Source: Spirochaetota bacterium
Lineage (GTDB): Bacteria; Spirochaetota; Spirochaetia; B11-G9
Reading direction: 5' to 3'
DNA: 25,409 nt
Assembly (NCBI GenBank): GCA_003641695.1
Contig: QNBL01000003.1
Coordinates: 1-25,409 of the forward strand
Positions within the stretch are counted from its first letter, which is position 1; each line of letters starts with the position of its first letter. A program made the translations under genes and the position numbers. Shown piece by piece: positions 6,919-14,562 of the stretch. A model generated the notes under the pieces. It was not told the origin of the DNA. It saw nothing but the letters and a program-made list of their open reading frames with translations, and did not search any database.

Positions 6919-9123
6919 TCAGTTCTCCCTGTACTTCTCAGGAATATGGATCACTTCCCGGGGTTTGCTTCCGTTCGGCGGACCGACTATTCCCCGCATC
7001 TCCATCTCCTCCACGATTCTTGCAGCCCGGTTGTATCCTATCTTGAGTCTGCGCTGCAGATAGGAAGCTGAGGCCTTTCCGGCAGCTGCGACAATCTCAA
7101 TGGATTTGCTCATTAAAGGATCGTTTACCGAATAGTTGTCATCCGGTGTATCGTCTTCTTCGCTGTCAAAAAAAATCTCTTCATCTATATAATCCGGCTC
7201 TCCCAGCGTTTTTACATAATCAGTAAGCCGCTCGACTTCATCGTCGGAGACAAAAGCTCCCTGAATTCTGGTGAGAGCAGGATCCCAAGATGAAGCAAAG
7301 AGCATGTCTCCCTGACCGAGAAGCTTATCTGCACCTACAGAATCCAGAATAATTCTTGAATCTATCTTGTTTGCCACCATAAAGGCAATCCGGCTGGGAA
7401 CATTTGCCTTTATCAGCCCGGTAATGACATCTATGGACGGGCGCTGGGTAGCAAGAACCAGATGGATACCGATTGCCCGGGCCATTGCGGCAAGCCTGGC
7501 AAGGGTTGCTTCCAGCTCCTTTCCCGATGTCGCGATGAGATCGGCAAACTCATCCACTATTACTACGATATAGGGAAGCGGCTCTGCAGCATATTTGCCT
7601 TTTTTAAGCTTTTTGTTATAGGCTCTGATATCCCTGACTCCGAGAGAATCCAGAAGCGCATACCTCCGCTCCATTTCATAGATACAGTACTGCAGTGCCT
7701 GAAATGCTCTCTTGGGTTCTGTAATTACCGGGGTTAAAAGATGGGGGATATCGTTGTAGAGTTTCAATTCCACTATTTTGGGGTCTATCAGTATCAACCG
7801 TACATCTTCCGGACGGCGTTTGTACAGAATGGAGCAGATTATCGAATTAACGCAAACTGATTTCCCGGAGCCGGTAGCGCCGGCAATAAGAAGATGAGGA
7901 GTCTGAACCAGATCCACTATCTTCGACTCCCCGGTTATGTCCTTTCCCAGAACCACCGGAATCTCAACTCCCTTTCTGGTAAAAATATCATCATCCAGCA
8001 TCTCCCTGAAGGAAACAATTGCCCGGTGTTTGTTGGGGACCTCTATTCCCACTGCGTGTTTACCCGGAATGGGAGCAACAATTCGTATCCGTGATGCAGC
8101 CAGTCTCAAGGCTATGTTATCTGCCAGATTTACGATCTTTGAAAGCTTTACCCCCGGAGCCGGAAGGATCTCAAACATGGTAATTACCGGACCCTTTTTA
8201 ATTCCCGTAACCTCTGCTTTTATCTTGAACTCCTCCAGGGTTGTCTTGAGGATATCCGCTGACTTGCGGGTCTCATCGTCTATTATCCAGTAATGGGAAT
8301 CGGTGTAGTTGTTTAAAATCTTATCCGCCGGGATCTCATACTTTGTACTCTTTGTTTTCGGTGTAACCTTCTGCATTTCCAGTTTGAAGGGAGGAGCCGA
8401 GTCAATTATATCTGCAGATTCCTCCCGGTCCGGGGCCTCGTCAACTTCCTGCTCAGGCTCTTGCTCTGACTGGTAATCCGGGTAATTATCCTCTTCAGCC
8501 TCCTCCTGGACATAATCCTCTTCAAAAAAGGGATCTTCCCCCTTTTTGAACCGGGGGACATCAGGAAGACCGTAAGGTATCAGAGAACTCCCCTTGCCTT
8601 TTTCATCAACCCGGGAAGTTTCCACATCCTTTGAAGGCATTACTTCCCCCGGAGCAGGCAGTTCAAGTGCAGGTTCCTTATCCCCGGGCAGCGAAGCTCC
8701 TTTAAACTTCAAATACACAACAAAGATTCCCAGCAGCTCTGCAAGAAAAAGAAGGAACAGAAGGAAAGCCCCCTCCCTGCCGGTAAAATAGCCGGTTATA
8801 AAAACCGCAGCAGGGGAATCAGAATCTTCAAGAACCTTGAAGAACAGACTTAAGGTTAAAAATGGGATCGTTGAGAGTAAAAGTATCACAACAGAGCTCC
8901 TGCGGAACTTTTCTTTCAAAACAAGATATGCGCTTATAATAAAGTAAACCGGAATGTAAAAGGCTGCGTATGAAAAACTCTTGAAGAAAAACGAACCAAG
9001 AGCGGTTACCGCTCTGTTCTGCCCGCTGAAAACAGAAATAAGAGGGGGGAGAAGCAGCAGAAATACTATAAAGGCAAGAAAAAACAAACCTGCTGCCAGA
9101 TAGAGCGAAATACGTTTTAGCAC
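6919..9123 (-). CDS. ftsK: DNA translocase FtsK/SpoIIIE
   Basis: This 734-residue hexameric ATP-driven DNA pump of the division septum clears and aligns chromosome termini. Four hydrophobic segments (about 5-30, 50-70, 76-96, 117-139) form the membrane anchor. An acidic, Glu/Pro-rich linker runs to about residue 250. The motor has the alpha/beta FtsK core, Walker A GATGSGKS (415-422) and Walker B IVVIVDEFADL (519-529). A C-terminal winged-helix gamma domain (about 665-734, ASYLQRRLKIGYNRAARIVEEM) would read KOPS-like polarity sequences and contact XerD. The linker is short compared with E. coli FtsK, more like SpoIIIE. The start is GTG at 9123, with GAGG six bases upstream; an ATG slightly upstream is out of frame and closes after three codons. 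The gene is 11 bases after uppP. Confidence 0.97.
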   Translation of the reverse strand: MLKRISLYLAAGLFFLAFIVFLLLLPPLISVFSGQNRAVTALGSFFFKSFSYAAFYIPVYFIISAYLVLKEKFRRSSVVILLLSTIPFLTLSLFFKVLEDSDSPAAVFITGYFTGREGAFLLFLLFLAELLGIFVVYLKFKGASLPGDKEPALELPAPGEVMPSKDVETSRVDEKGKGSSLIPYGLPDVPRFKKGEDPFFEEDYVQEEAEEDNYPDYQSEQEPEQEVDEAPDREESADIIDSAPPFKLEMQKVTPKTKSTKYEIPADKILNNYTDSHYWIIDDETRKSADILKTTLEEFKIKAEVTGIKKGPVITMFEILPAPGVKLSKIVNLADNIALRLAASRIRIVAPIPGKHAVGIEVPNKHRAIVSFREMLDDDIFTRKGVEIPVVLGKDITGESKIVDLVQTPHLLIAGATGSGKSVCVNSIICSILYKRRPEDVRLILIDPKIVELKLYNDIPHLLTPVITEPKRAFQALQYCIYEMERRYALLDSLGVRDIRAYNKKLKKGKYAAEPLPYIVVIVDEFADLIATSGKELEATLARLAAMARAIGIHLVLATQRPSIDVITGLIKANVPSRIAFMVANKIDSRIILDSVGADKLLGQGDMLFASSWDPALTRIQGAFVSDDEVERLTDYVKTLGEPDYIDEEIFFDSEEDDTPDDNYSVNDPLMSKSIEIVAAAGKASASYLQRRLKIGYNRAARIVEEMEMRGIVGPPNGSKPREVIHIPEKYREN

Positions 9124-9134
9124 AACATCCTCAC

Positions 9135-9929
9135 TTAATAGAAGATCAATCCTGCAATTCCCAGCGGTATCAGGTAAAAGCTGAAGTAGAACAAATTCCC
9201 TTTTTTTATCAGTTTAAGAAGGATCTTCAGACTGATCAACCCTACAATAAAAGCACTAATCATACCTGCTGCGACCACCGGTATACTTATATCTTCGAAA
9301 AGTGAGCCGGCATCCTTGAACTGAAGTATTAATGCACCGAGAATAGCTGGTATTGACAGCAGGAAAGAAAACTCTCCGGCCTGTTCTCTGCTCATCCCTG
9401 AAAAGAGGGCCGCTGAAATAGTAATCCCGGATCTGGAAATCCCCGGAAGCACCCCGATTCCCTGGGCAATACCGGTAATAATCCCCTGCTTTACCCCGGA
9501 GGAACGGTAATCTTTCTCTCCTTTAAACATACGGCTTATCAGTAGAATAACTCCGGTAACGATAAAAAGGGAAAAAACCAGCTTTACGTTCTTCTCTAAA
9601 CCGAGTTTTTCCAGAAACAGGCCCAAACCACCGGTAAAAACCGTTGCCAGCAGAATAATCAGAAAAAGCCGTATGTTTTCCCTATCATCATCCTCTCTTC
9701 TTCCGGCAGCGTAATGAATAAGGGCCTTGATAACCCTCCATATCCGTTCCCGGAATATAATAAAAACAACAAAGAGGGTTGCTATATGGAGAAGAATGTC
9801 AAAAAGGAGGGGGATATCCTCCAGATTCATGAAATGCTGAAGAACAACCAGATGACCTGAACTCGAAACAGGGAGGAATTCAGCCAGTCCCTGGACAGCT
9901 CCGAGAATTATTGCGTTTAGATACGTCAT
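9135..9929 (-). CDS. uppP: undecaprenyl-diphosphatase UppP (BacA)
   Basis: The product is an inner-membrane phosphatase that converts undecaprenyl diphosphate to the monophosphate, recycling the lipid carrier for peptidoglycan and O-antigen precursors; excess gives bacitracin resistance. Both family motifs are present: QGLAEFLPVSSSGHLV (about 14-29), with the catalytic Glu and the Ser/His cluster, and the second box VLPGISRSGITISAAL, with the essential Arg. Seven to eight hydrophobic helices are visible over 264 residues, the normal size. The ATG overlaps the stop of the upstream transglycosylase gene as ATGA, and CAGGAG lies six bases before it inside that gene. The placement between a glycan-cleaving enzyme and FtsK fits a wall/division operon. 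Confidence 0.97.
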   Translation of the reverse strand: MTYLNAIILGAVQGLAEFLPVSSSGHLVVLQHFMNLEDIPLLFDILLHIATLFVVFIIFRERIWRVIKALIHYAAGRREDDDRENIRLFLIILLATVFTGGLGLFLEKLGLEKNVKLVFSLFIVTGVILLISRMFKGEKDYRSSGVKQGIITGIAQGIGVLPGISRSGITISAALFSGMSREQAGEFSFLLSIPAILGALILQFKDAGSLFEDISIPVVAAGMISAFIVGLISLKILLKLIKKGNLFYFSFYLIPLGIAGLIFY

Positions 9930-12043
9930 GTTTTGCTCCTGAATATAGTAGTAACCATCTCCTGCAGGCTCCGGTTATGGTAAAGATATCCATAAATCAC
10001 CGCAGATACAAGGACTTTGCGCCCGTAGAGACTTGTTTCCCGGTAAGGAATCGCCTCCAGAAAGAGGTCCTCGGGAAGTGCAGAATACTCTTTCTTCCAC
10101 CTCCTTACCCTGGTCAGCCCTCCGTTGTAGGCAAAGAGTGCCTGAATAACAGAATCGGTCCTGCTCATAAGATTCTGAAGATACCATCCGCCCAGCTTCA
10201 TGTTGATCTGCGGATCTGTAAGAACCGGAGTCTTCATCCGCATCCGCGAAGCGACATCCCCGGCGGTAGAGGGCATAAGCTGGCTTAACCCCACCGCTCC
10301 CGCAGCAGAAACTATATCCGCTGAAAAGTGGCTTTCCTCCCTGATAAGCGCATACAAAACCGAAACAGGGATCCCTTCTTCCAAAGCAGTCTCTTCGATT
10401 CCTTTCCTGTACGCATCGGGGTACAGGATCCTTATGTCATCCTCCGAAGCAGCATACCCCAGTGCAGCAAGATACCTGTTCAGTATCCTGATGGAATTTA
10501 TGTAGTCGCCGCTTTCCTTCAGGAAAGCGGCGAATGCCCTTACGGCAGTAAGGGAAAACCGTTCCCGGCAGTTTTCCAGAACTCCCTTTCCGTAATCAGA
10601 CAGTTCAAAGGTTATTGCCCCGTAGAGCAGCTCATCACAGTCTTTGCCGGGAACGGCTGCAGAACTGTTATCGATTCTGAATATTCCGTTTATTCCACCG
10701 GAGTCTTTTTCCAGGGCAGCTGTGGACATGATCTTGTAGTATAACCCCGATGCCAGACCCTCTCCCGACTCAATAGAGAGGTTAAACCACCGCTCTATCT
10801 CTGTTTCATCGGCATCCAGAAACCCCTCACGGGCTGCCCTTGCTGTAAAATATGAAATGCGGGAGATTACATCACCATCCGCCTTTCCGTTTAACTTTTC
10901 CAGCATTCCCCGTATACCTTCCCAATTTCCCTTTCTGATCAGTTCAGCGGAAAGATCGGAGAGAAGATCACTGAAGTAGGCCGGATCGATCCATAAAGAG
11001 GTAAGCTCATCAAGCTTTGCCAAAGCATCAGAAACGGAACGGTGCAGAATCAGGGAATACCAATACCACAAAAGTTTGTCATGAAAAGAGCCGGAAGCAT
11101 GTTCCATCCCCCGGGTATAGTAATCAAGCGCCCTCGGGGTAAATCCCCGTCTGCCTGCAAGATATCCTGCACCCCAATACAGGTGTTCCAGGATAGAATC
11201 CGGCAGATCCCCGTTTTCTCCCCGGGATATCCCCCGTTCAAAAGCTTCGATCCCTGCAGAGGATCTCCCGGCCAGGGCAAATATTCTGGCCGCATAGTCT
11301 GCAATCCCGACAGATAGATACTCTGAATTCCCGGTAGAGATGATTTTCACTGCTTCACCGGCAGCAGAGATAAATTTCCTGTTCTCTGCATATATTCTAA
11401 AAGAAAGCAGCGTTTTAACCATGGATGGCAGAGCTGAATAGGTACCTGCTTCTTTAAGATGCTTTTCTACACTGGTGAAAAGGGTTTTTGTCCTGTCCTT
11501 CAGCGGACCGCGCAGCACGGTTCCCCCGGATGCTATGACCGGAGTTTCAAGCAGGAAACGAACAAGATTATCCCCCATACCAGGTTTATTACCGGCAATT
11601 TCCGCCATCAGCACCGTATACAGCAGGCCTGTATCGTTTCTATAATCAGCCAGAGTGCCTACTCTCAGTACCGCGTTATAGTCTTTTAATTCAAGAAAAG
11701 CAAGAGCTGTAAAAAGGGCAATCCCCTTTTCCCCGGGATTTTCACCAAGAAAGGTTTCTCCGAGTACAGATACCGCAAAATAGTTCTCCTCCCCGTACAG
11801 GACCTCCAGCAATGTCCGCCGGGCTTCACTTTTTACCGGTTCACGGGCGTTGATGGCACTTTCCCGAAGAAAGCTCTTTACCTGTTCCGGATCACTCTTT
11901 CCTTTTACCGATAGAGCCTTAAAAAACGGGACCGAAGCAGGGGAAATCTCTCCGTACAGGAGTTGCGGATAATTAAAGGTTACTATAAAAAAGATAAAGA
12001 ATAGAAAGCTACTCTTCAGGTATAAATATTCTTGTTTCTGCAA
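9926..12043 (-). CDS. Slt70-like soluble lytic murein transglycosylase with SLT domain
   Basis: The product is probably a periplasmic enzyme that cleaves the MurNAc-GlcNAc bond to 1,6-anhydro ends during wall remodelling. The C-terminal SLT domain (last 150 residues) shows ALIREESHFS with the catalytic Glu encoded at 10334-10336, then GAVGLSQLMPSTA, and AYNGG near the end. The long N-terminal part is alpha-helical and TPR-like, as in the Slt70 ring. A signal peptide is present (LKSSFLFFIFFIVTF, then LLYG). The start is uncertain: the frame stays open to a GTG at 12142, but that would overlap lysM by 134 bases. I chose the TTG at 12043 (35-base overlap), which gives a short N-region before the hydrophobic core. 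An ATG at 12091 is the alternative. None has a clear ribosome site, so coupling to lysM translation is likely. Confidence 0.9.
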   Translation of the reverse strand: MQKQEYLYLKSSFLFFIFFIVTFNYPQLLYGEISPASVPFFKALSVKGKSDPEQVKSFLRESAINAREPVKSEARRTLLEVLYGEENYFAVSVLGETFLGENPGEKGIALFTALAFLELKDYNAVLRVGTLADYRNDTGLLYTVLMAEIAGNKPGMGDNLVRFLLETPVIASGGTVLRGPLKDRTKTLFTSVEKHLKEAGTYSALPSMVKTLLSFRIYAENRKFISAAGEAVKIISTGNSEYLSVGIADYAARIFALAGRSSAGIEAFERGISRGENGDLPDSILEHLYWGAGYLAGRRGFTPRALDYYTRGMEHASGSFHDKLLWYWYSLILHRSVSDALAKLDELTSLWIDPAYFSDLLSDLSAELIRKGNWEGIRGMLEKLNGKADGDVISRISYFTARAAREGFLDADETEIERWFNLSIESGEGLASGLYYKIMSTAALEKDSGGINGIFRIDNSSAAVPGKDCDELLYGAITFELSDYGKGVLENCRERFSLTAVRAFAAFLKESGDYINSIRILNRYLAALGYAASEDDIRILYPDAYRKGIEETALEEGIPVSVLYALIREESHFSADIVSAAGAVGLSQLMPSTAGDVASRMRMKTPVLTDPQINMKLGGWYLQNLMSRTDSVIQALFAYNGGLTRVRRWKKEYSALPEDLFLEAIPYRETSLYGRKVLVSAVIYGYLYHNRSLQEMVTTIFRSKT

Positions 12044-13076
12044 ATATAAGGTCTGGATCTTTAATTTTGTTCTCTTTAACAATTTTAGCATACATAGTCG
12101 GCGATTTATAAAAAGAGTAAGATATGCCCCAGAGTGTATCACCCCAACGGATTCTATACCATACCCCCTGGTCAGTATTTACACTTTTTTTGGCAGCCTG
12201 TACAGCCGGAACAGGACTTTTTTCCGGAGGGCTCCCTGAGGCAGGGGGAACCGGTTTGCTTTTTTCTGCTGCAGTTGCTTTACTTTCCGCAGCAGCAGGC
12301 TGCGCCGTCCTGTCTCCTCCCTCTTTAACGGTTACCGCCTTGGAGGCATCTTCTGTACTGTTAACATTCTCCTGCGCCTGCAGAACAGGCACTTTTTCAT
12401 CTGAAAAACTGTTATAAACAAGGTAGGCCACACCGCCGAGCAATCCGAGAGCAACAAGAACCAGAAGCAGGATCAAAAAGGGATTCATCCCCCGTTTTCG
12501 TGCAGCCGGTTCTACCCGCTCAACGTGAAGATCCCCTTCCGGCTCCTCACTGGATGAACCGGTTTCCAGAGAGGGCTCATCGAAAGCCTCCGCTACCTCC
12601 TGAAAGGAGGAGTCCTGCTCACTTTCAATGTCTGATTCCTCACGTTCCTCCTCTGTTTCTTCACCGAACATATCATCATCAAACTCGAGATCCTCATCCT
12701 CCAGGGCAAACTCCGGTACATCATACACTGCTGTTTCATCCAGAGATTCAACACTGACACTCAAAGATTCCTCCAGGCCGGAAGCAAGGTCCTTTGCTGA
12801 GGCACTGAGAACGTTGTCCTCTCCCAGTCCCATTACCATCTCAATTTCAGGAGTACCTTTTTCAGCAGGGGCAATATTCTCTATAACCATGGTTCCTACG
12901 TAGACAGGATCCGCAAATTCCTCTCCAACTCCTTCATACAGGTCTATCTGCACGCTCGTCTGGTTGTCGTTCACCGTAGTGAGGACAAGTCTCTTTTTTT
13001 TATCCGTATTTCCCTCTAAAACCGGGAAATAAGTTCCATCAGCAATCTTTATACCTATTTTTTTCTTCTCATCCAA
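12009..13076 (-). CDS. membrane protein with Hsp70 substrate-binding-like domain and periplasmic LysM domain
   Basis: This 355-residue protein has an unusual domain order. Residues about 7-110 resemble the beta-sandwich substrate-binding domain of DnaK (TVNDNQTSVQIDLYEG, then KGTPEIEMVMGLGEDNVL, then SASAKDLASG), with no ATPase domain before it. Next come a strongly acidic linker (about 117-185), one membrane helix (about 198-221) preceded by RKR, a Pro/Ala/Lys-rich spacer and a terminal LysM domain (about 305-352, WYRIRWGDTLWGISYSFY). The positive-inside rule puts the Hsp70-like part in the cytoplasm and LysM in the periplasm, where it would bind peptidoglycan. The start is the TTG at 13076, with AAGGAAGG seven bases upstream; the in-frame TTG at 13106 lies inside the promoter -10. 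It is the first gene of the ten-gene run. Confidence 0.88.
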   Translation of the reverse strand: MDEKKKIGIKIADGTYFPVLEGNTDKKKRLVLTTVNDNQTSVQIDLYEGVGEEFADPVYVGTMVIENIAPAEKGTPEIEMVMGLGEDNVLSASAKDLASGLEESLSVSVESLDETAVYDVPEFALEDEDLEFDDDMFGEETEEEREESDIESEQDSSFQEVAEAFDEPSLETGSSSEEPEGDLHVERVEPAARKRGMNPFLILLLVLVALGLLGGVAYLVYNSFSDEKVPVLQAQENVNSTEDASKAVTVKEGGDRTAQPAAAESKATAAEKSKPVPPASGSPPEKSPVPAVQAAKKSVNTDQGVWYRIRWGDTLWGISYSFYKSPTMYAKIVKENKIKDPDLIFAETRIFIPEE

Positions 13077-13083
13077 CGTGCTA

Positions 13084-13091
13084 CCTTCCTT
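13084..13091 (-). promoter_or_regulatory. ribosome binding site fixing the lysM start
   Basis: On the minus strand this reads AAGGAAGG, seven bases before the TTG at 13076. It is the only good Shine-Dalgarno match in the leader and decides the start against the upstream TTG at 13106. Confidence 0.75.
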
Positions 13092-13105
13092 AATTCTTAC
13101 ACTCA

Positions 13106-13134
13106 AGACTAAATCTCAATATATGGTTTGTCAA
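13106..13134 (-). promoter_or_regulatory. sigma-70-type promoter of the lysM-plsC operon
   Basis: On the minus strand there is a perfect -35 TTGACA (13129-13134), a 17-base spacer and a -10 TAGTCT (13106-13111, matching TATAAT at 3 of 6 positions including the key first T-A and the last T). The expected start point near 13099 gives a leader of roughly 23 bases to the TTG at 13076. All ten downstream genes are close enough to be read from here. Confidence 0.7.
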
Positions 13135-13147
13135 CATCTTTTCTTTA

Positions 13148-13176
13148 TTGACTTCTAGCGGACTCTCAATCATAAT
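13148..13176 (+). promoter_or_regulatory. sigma-70-type promoter, probably giving a leaderless TPR-gene mRNA
   Basis: The -35 is TTGACT (13148-13153) and the -10 is CATAAT (13171-13176), each differing from consensus at one position, with the ideal 17-base spacing. Transcription would begin about 6-7 bases after the -10, that is at 13182-13183, and 13183 is the A of the ATG. No Shine-Dalgarno sequence exists between the -10 and the ATG. Confidence 0.75.
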
Positions 13177-13182
13177 TACCTC

Positions 13183-14562
13183 ATGAGCTCGGCATATATA
13201 CTTCTTATACCTGTAGTACTATTCGTTTTAGGTGCTGTTTTAATTTTCGTCATTTTGTCCGGTAAAAAAAAGGGGGATAACGAAAGTTCCTCAAAAAAAA
13301 AGAAAATCAGGGCAAAATCCGCCTCCACGCTGCTGAAAGAGGCCAATAAACGGCTGGCACAGAACCCGGAGGACAGCGAAGCGCTGATGGTAGTTGCAGA
13401 AAATTACTATACAAACCATAATTTCGAGAAAGCTTTCACCTCCTACAACATGCTGATCGATCACTGCGCTACCAACAAAGAGCTCGATGAGTTCGGCATT
13501 ACCCTTAAATATGCCCTCAGTGCTCTGCAGCTGAACAGGATCCAGGAAGCTTACAAAGCCCTGATGATCTGCAGAGGGATGAAACAGGATGTCTTTGAAG
13601 TCGACTTTAACCTCGGAGTTTTGGAGTACAAGAAAAAACAGTTCGAAAAAGCTGCAGCCCTTCTGTTTAAGGCGCGGAAACAGAATCCCGAACACCTCGA
13701 ATGCTCAAAATATCTCGGGAAGAGCCTCTTCAGGCTGTCAAAGTACAAGGAAGCAGCCCTCCTTTTGCGGAGAGTGATTGATAACGATCCCATGGACAAG
13801 GAAAGCATTTTTTCTCTGGGGCAGTGTTATCACAAACTGGGGCAGGTCGATCATGCCCTGAAACTCTTTCTCCATCTTCGTCCTGATCCGGTTATCGGTC
13901 CCCAGGCGGCACTCCTTTCAGGAACAATCCATAATGCGAAGAATCAGCATGACAAAGCCATTATGGACTTTGAGATCGGCCTAAAGCACGAAAACCTGCC
14001 TCAGAAGGTTCAGCTGGAGCTGAAGTATCAACTGGCAGCTACCTATATTCTTACCCATAATATTGTCAGGGCTGTAGCTCTGCTTAAAGAAATAAAACAA
14101 GCTGCGGGAGAATACAGGGACATCACGGAACTTCTGAGCAAGTACGAGGAGCTTACCTCCAATCAAAATCTGCAGACATATCTGATCTCCCAGACTTCTG
14201 ACTTTGTTGCTCTCTGCAGACGGCTTTCCGCTTCCTTTTATCCCAACGCCCGGATTAAAATTACCGATATTTCAGTCAGAAAAGCAGAATATGCGGATAT
14301 CCTGGCAGAGATTAGTACCAGGAAATGGGAGGATGTAATCCTTTTCCGGTATATGAGAAGCACCGGACAGACAGGCGAGTTTCTGCTCAGGGATCTTTAT
14401 GCAAAAACCAAAGATGTCAGAGCAGGAAGGGCATTTTGTATTACTGCAGGTGACTTCACCCCGGAAGCGAAACAATTTGTGGAAGCCCGGCTTATAGACC
14501 TCATTGAAAAACCTGAGCTGATGAAGAAGCTGAACTCCCTTACCGAGTCCGCTGCAATATAA
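13183..14562 (+). CDS. membrane-anchored TPR protein with Mrr-like C-terminal domain
   Basis: This 459-residue protein starts with one hydrophobic helix (about 4-26) followed by a Lys-rich cluster (KKKGDNESSSKKKK), so the rest should be cytoplasmic. Residues about 50-310 are tetratricopeptide repeats, for example SEALMVVAENYYTNHNFEKA, FNLGVLEYKKKQFEKAAAL, KYLGKSLFRLSKYKEAALLL and FSLGQCYHKLGQVDHAL. These are protein-protein scaffolds. Residues about 341-450 look like a Mrr-type restriction-endonuclease fold. The end (LLRDLYAKTKDVRAG, ITAGDFTPEAKQFVEAR, LIDLIEKPELM) fits well, but the usual QxK catalytic motif reads FRYMRS, so nuclease activity is doubtful. The promoter at 13148-13176 suggests leaderless translation. 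The gene diverges from lysM, and its last 23 bases overlap the end of rsmG on the opposite strand. Confidence 0.9.
   Translation: MSSAYILLIPVVLFVLGAVLIFVILSGKKKGDNESSSKKKKIRAKSASTLLKEANKRLAQNPEDSEALMVVAENYYTNHNFEKAFTSYNMLIDHCATNKELDEFGITLKYALSALQLNRIQEAYKALMICRGMKQDVFEVDFNLGVLEYKKKQFEKAAALLFKARKQNPEHLECSKYLGKSLFRLSKYKEAALLLRRVIDNDPMDKESIFSLGQCYHKLGQVDHALKLFLHLRPDPVIGPQAALLSGTIHNAKNQHDKAIMDFEIGLKHENLPQKVQLELKYQLAATYILTHNIVRAVALLKEIKQAAGEYRDITELLSKYEELTSNQNLQTYLISQTSDFVALCRRLSASFYPNARIKITDISVRKAEYADILAEISTRKWEDVILFRYMRSTGQTGEFLLRDLYAKTKDVRAGRAFCITAGDFTPEAKQFVEARLIDLIEKPELMKKLNSLTESAAI

Noticed and set aside
13291..13695. 134-codon - strand frame inside the TPR gene
   Set aside because: It is Phe/Leu-rich shadow sequence of the TPR frame, without start signal.
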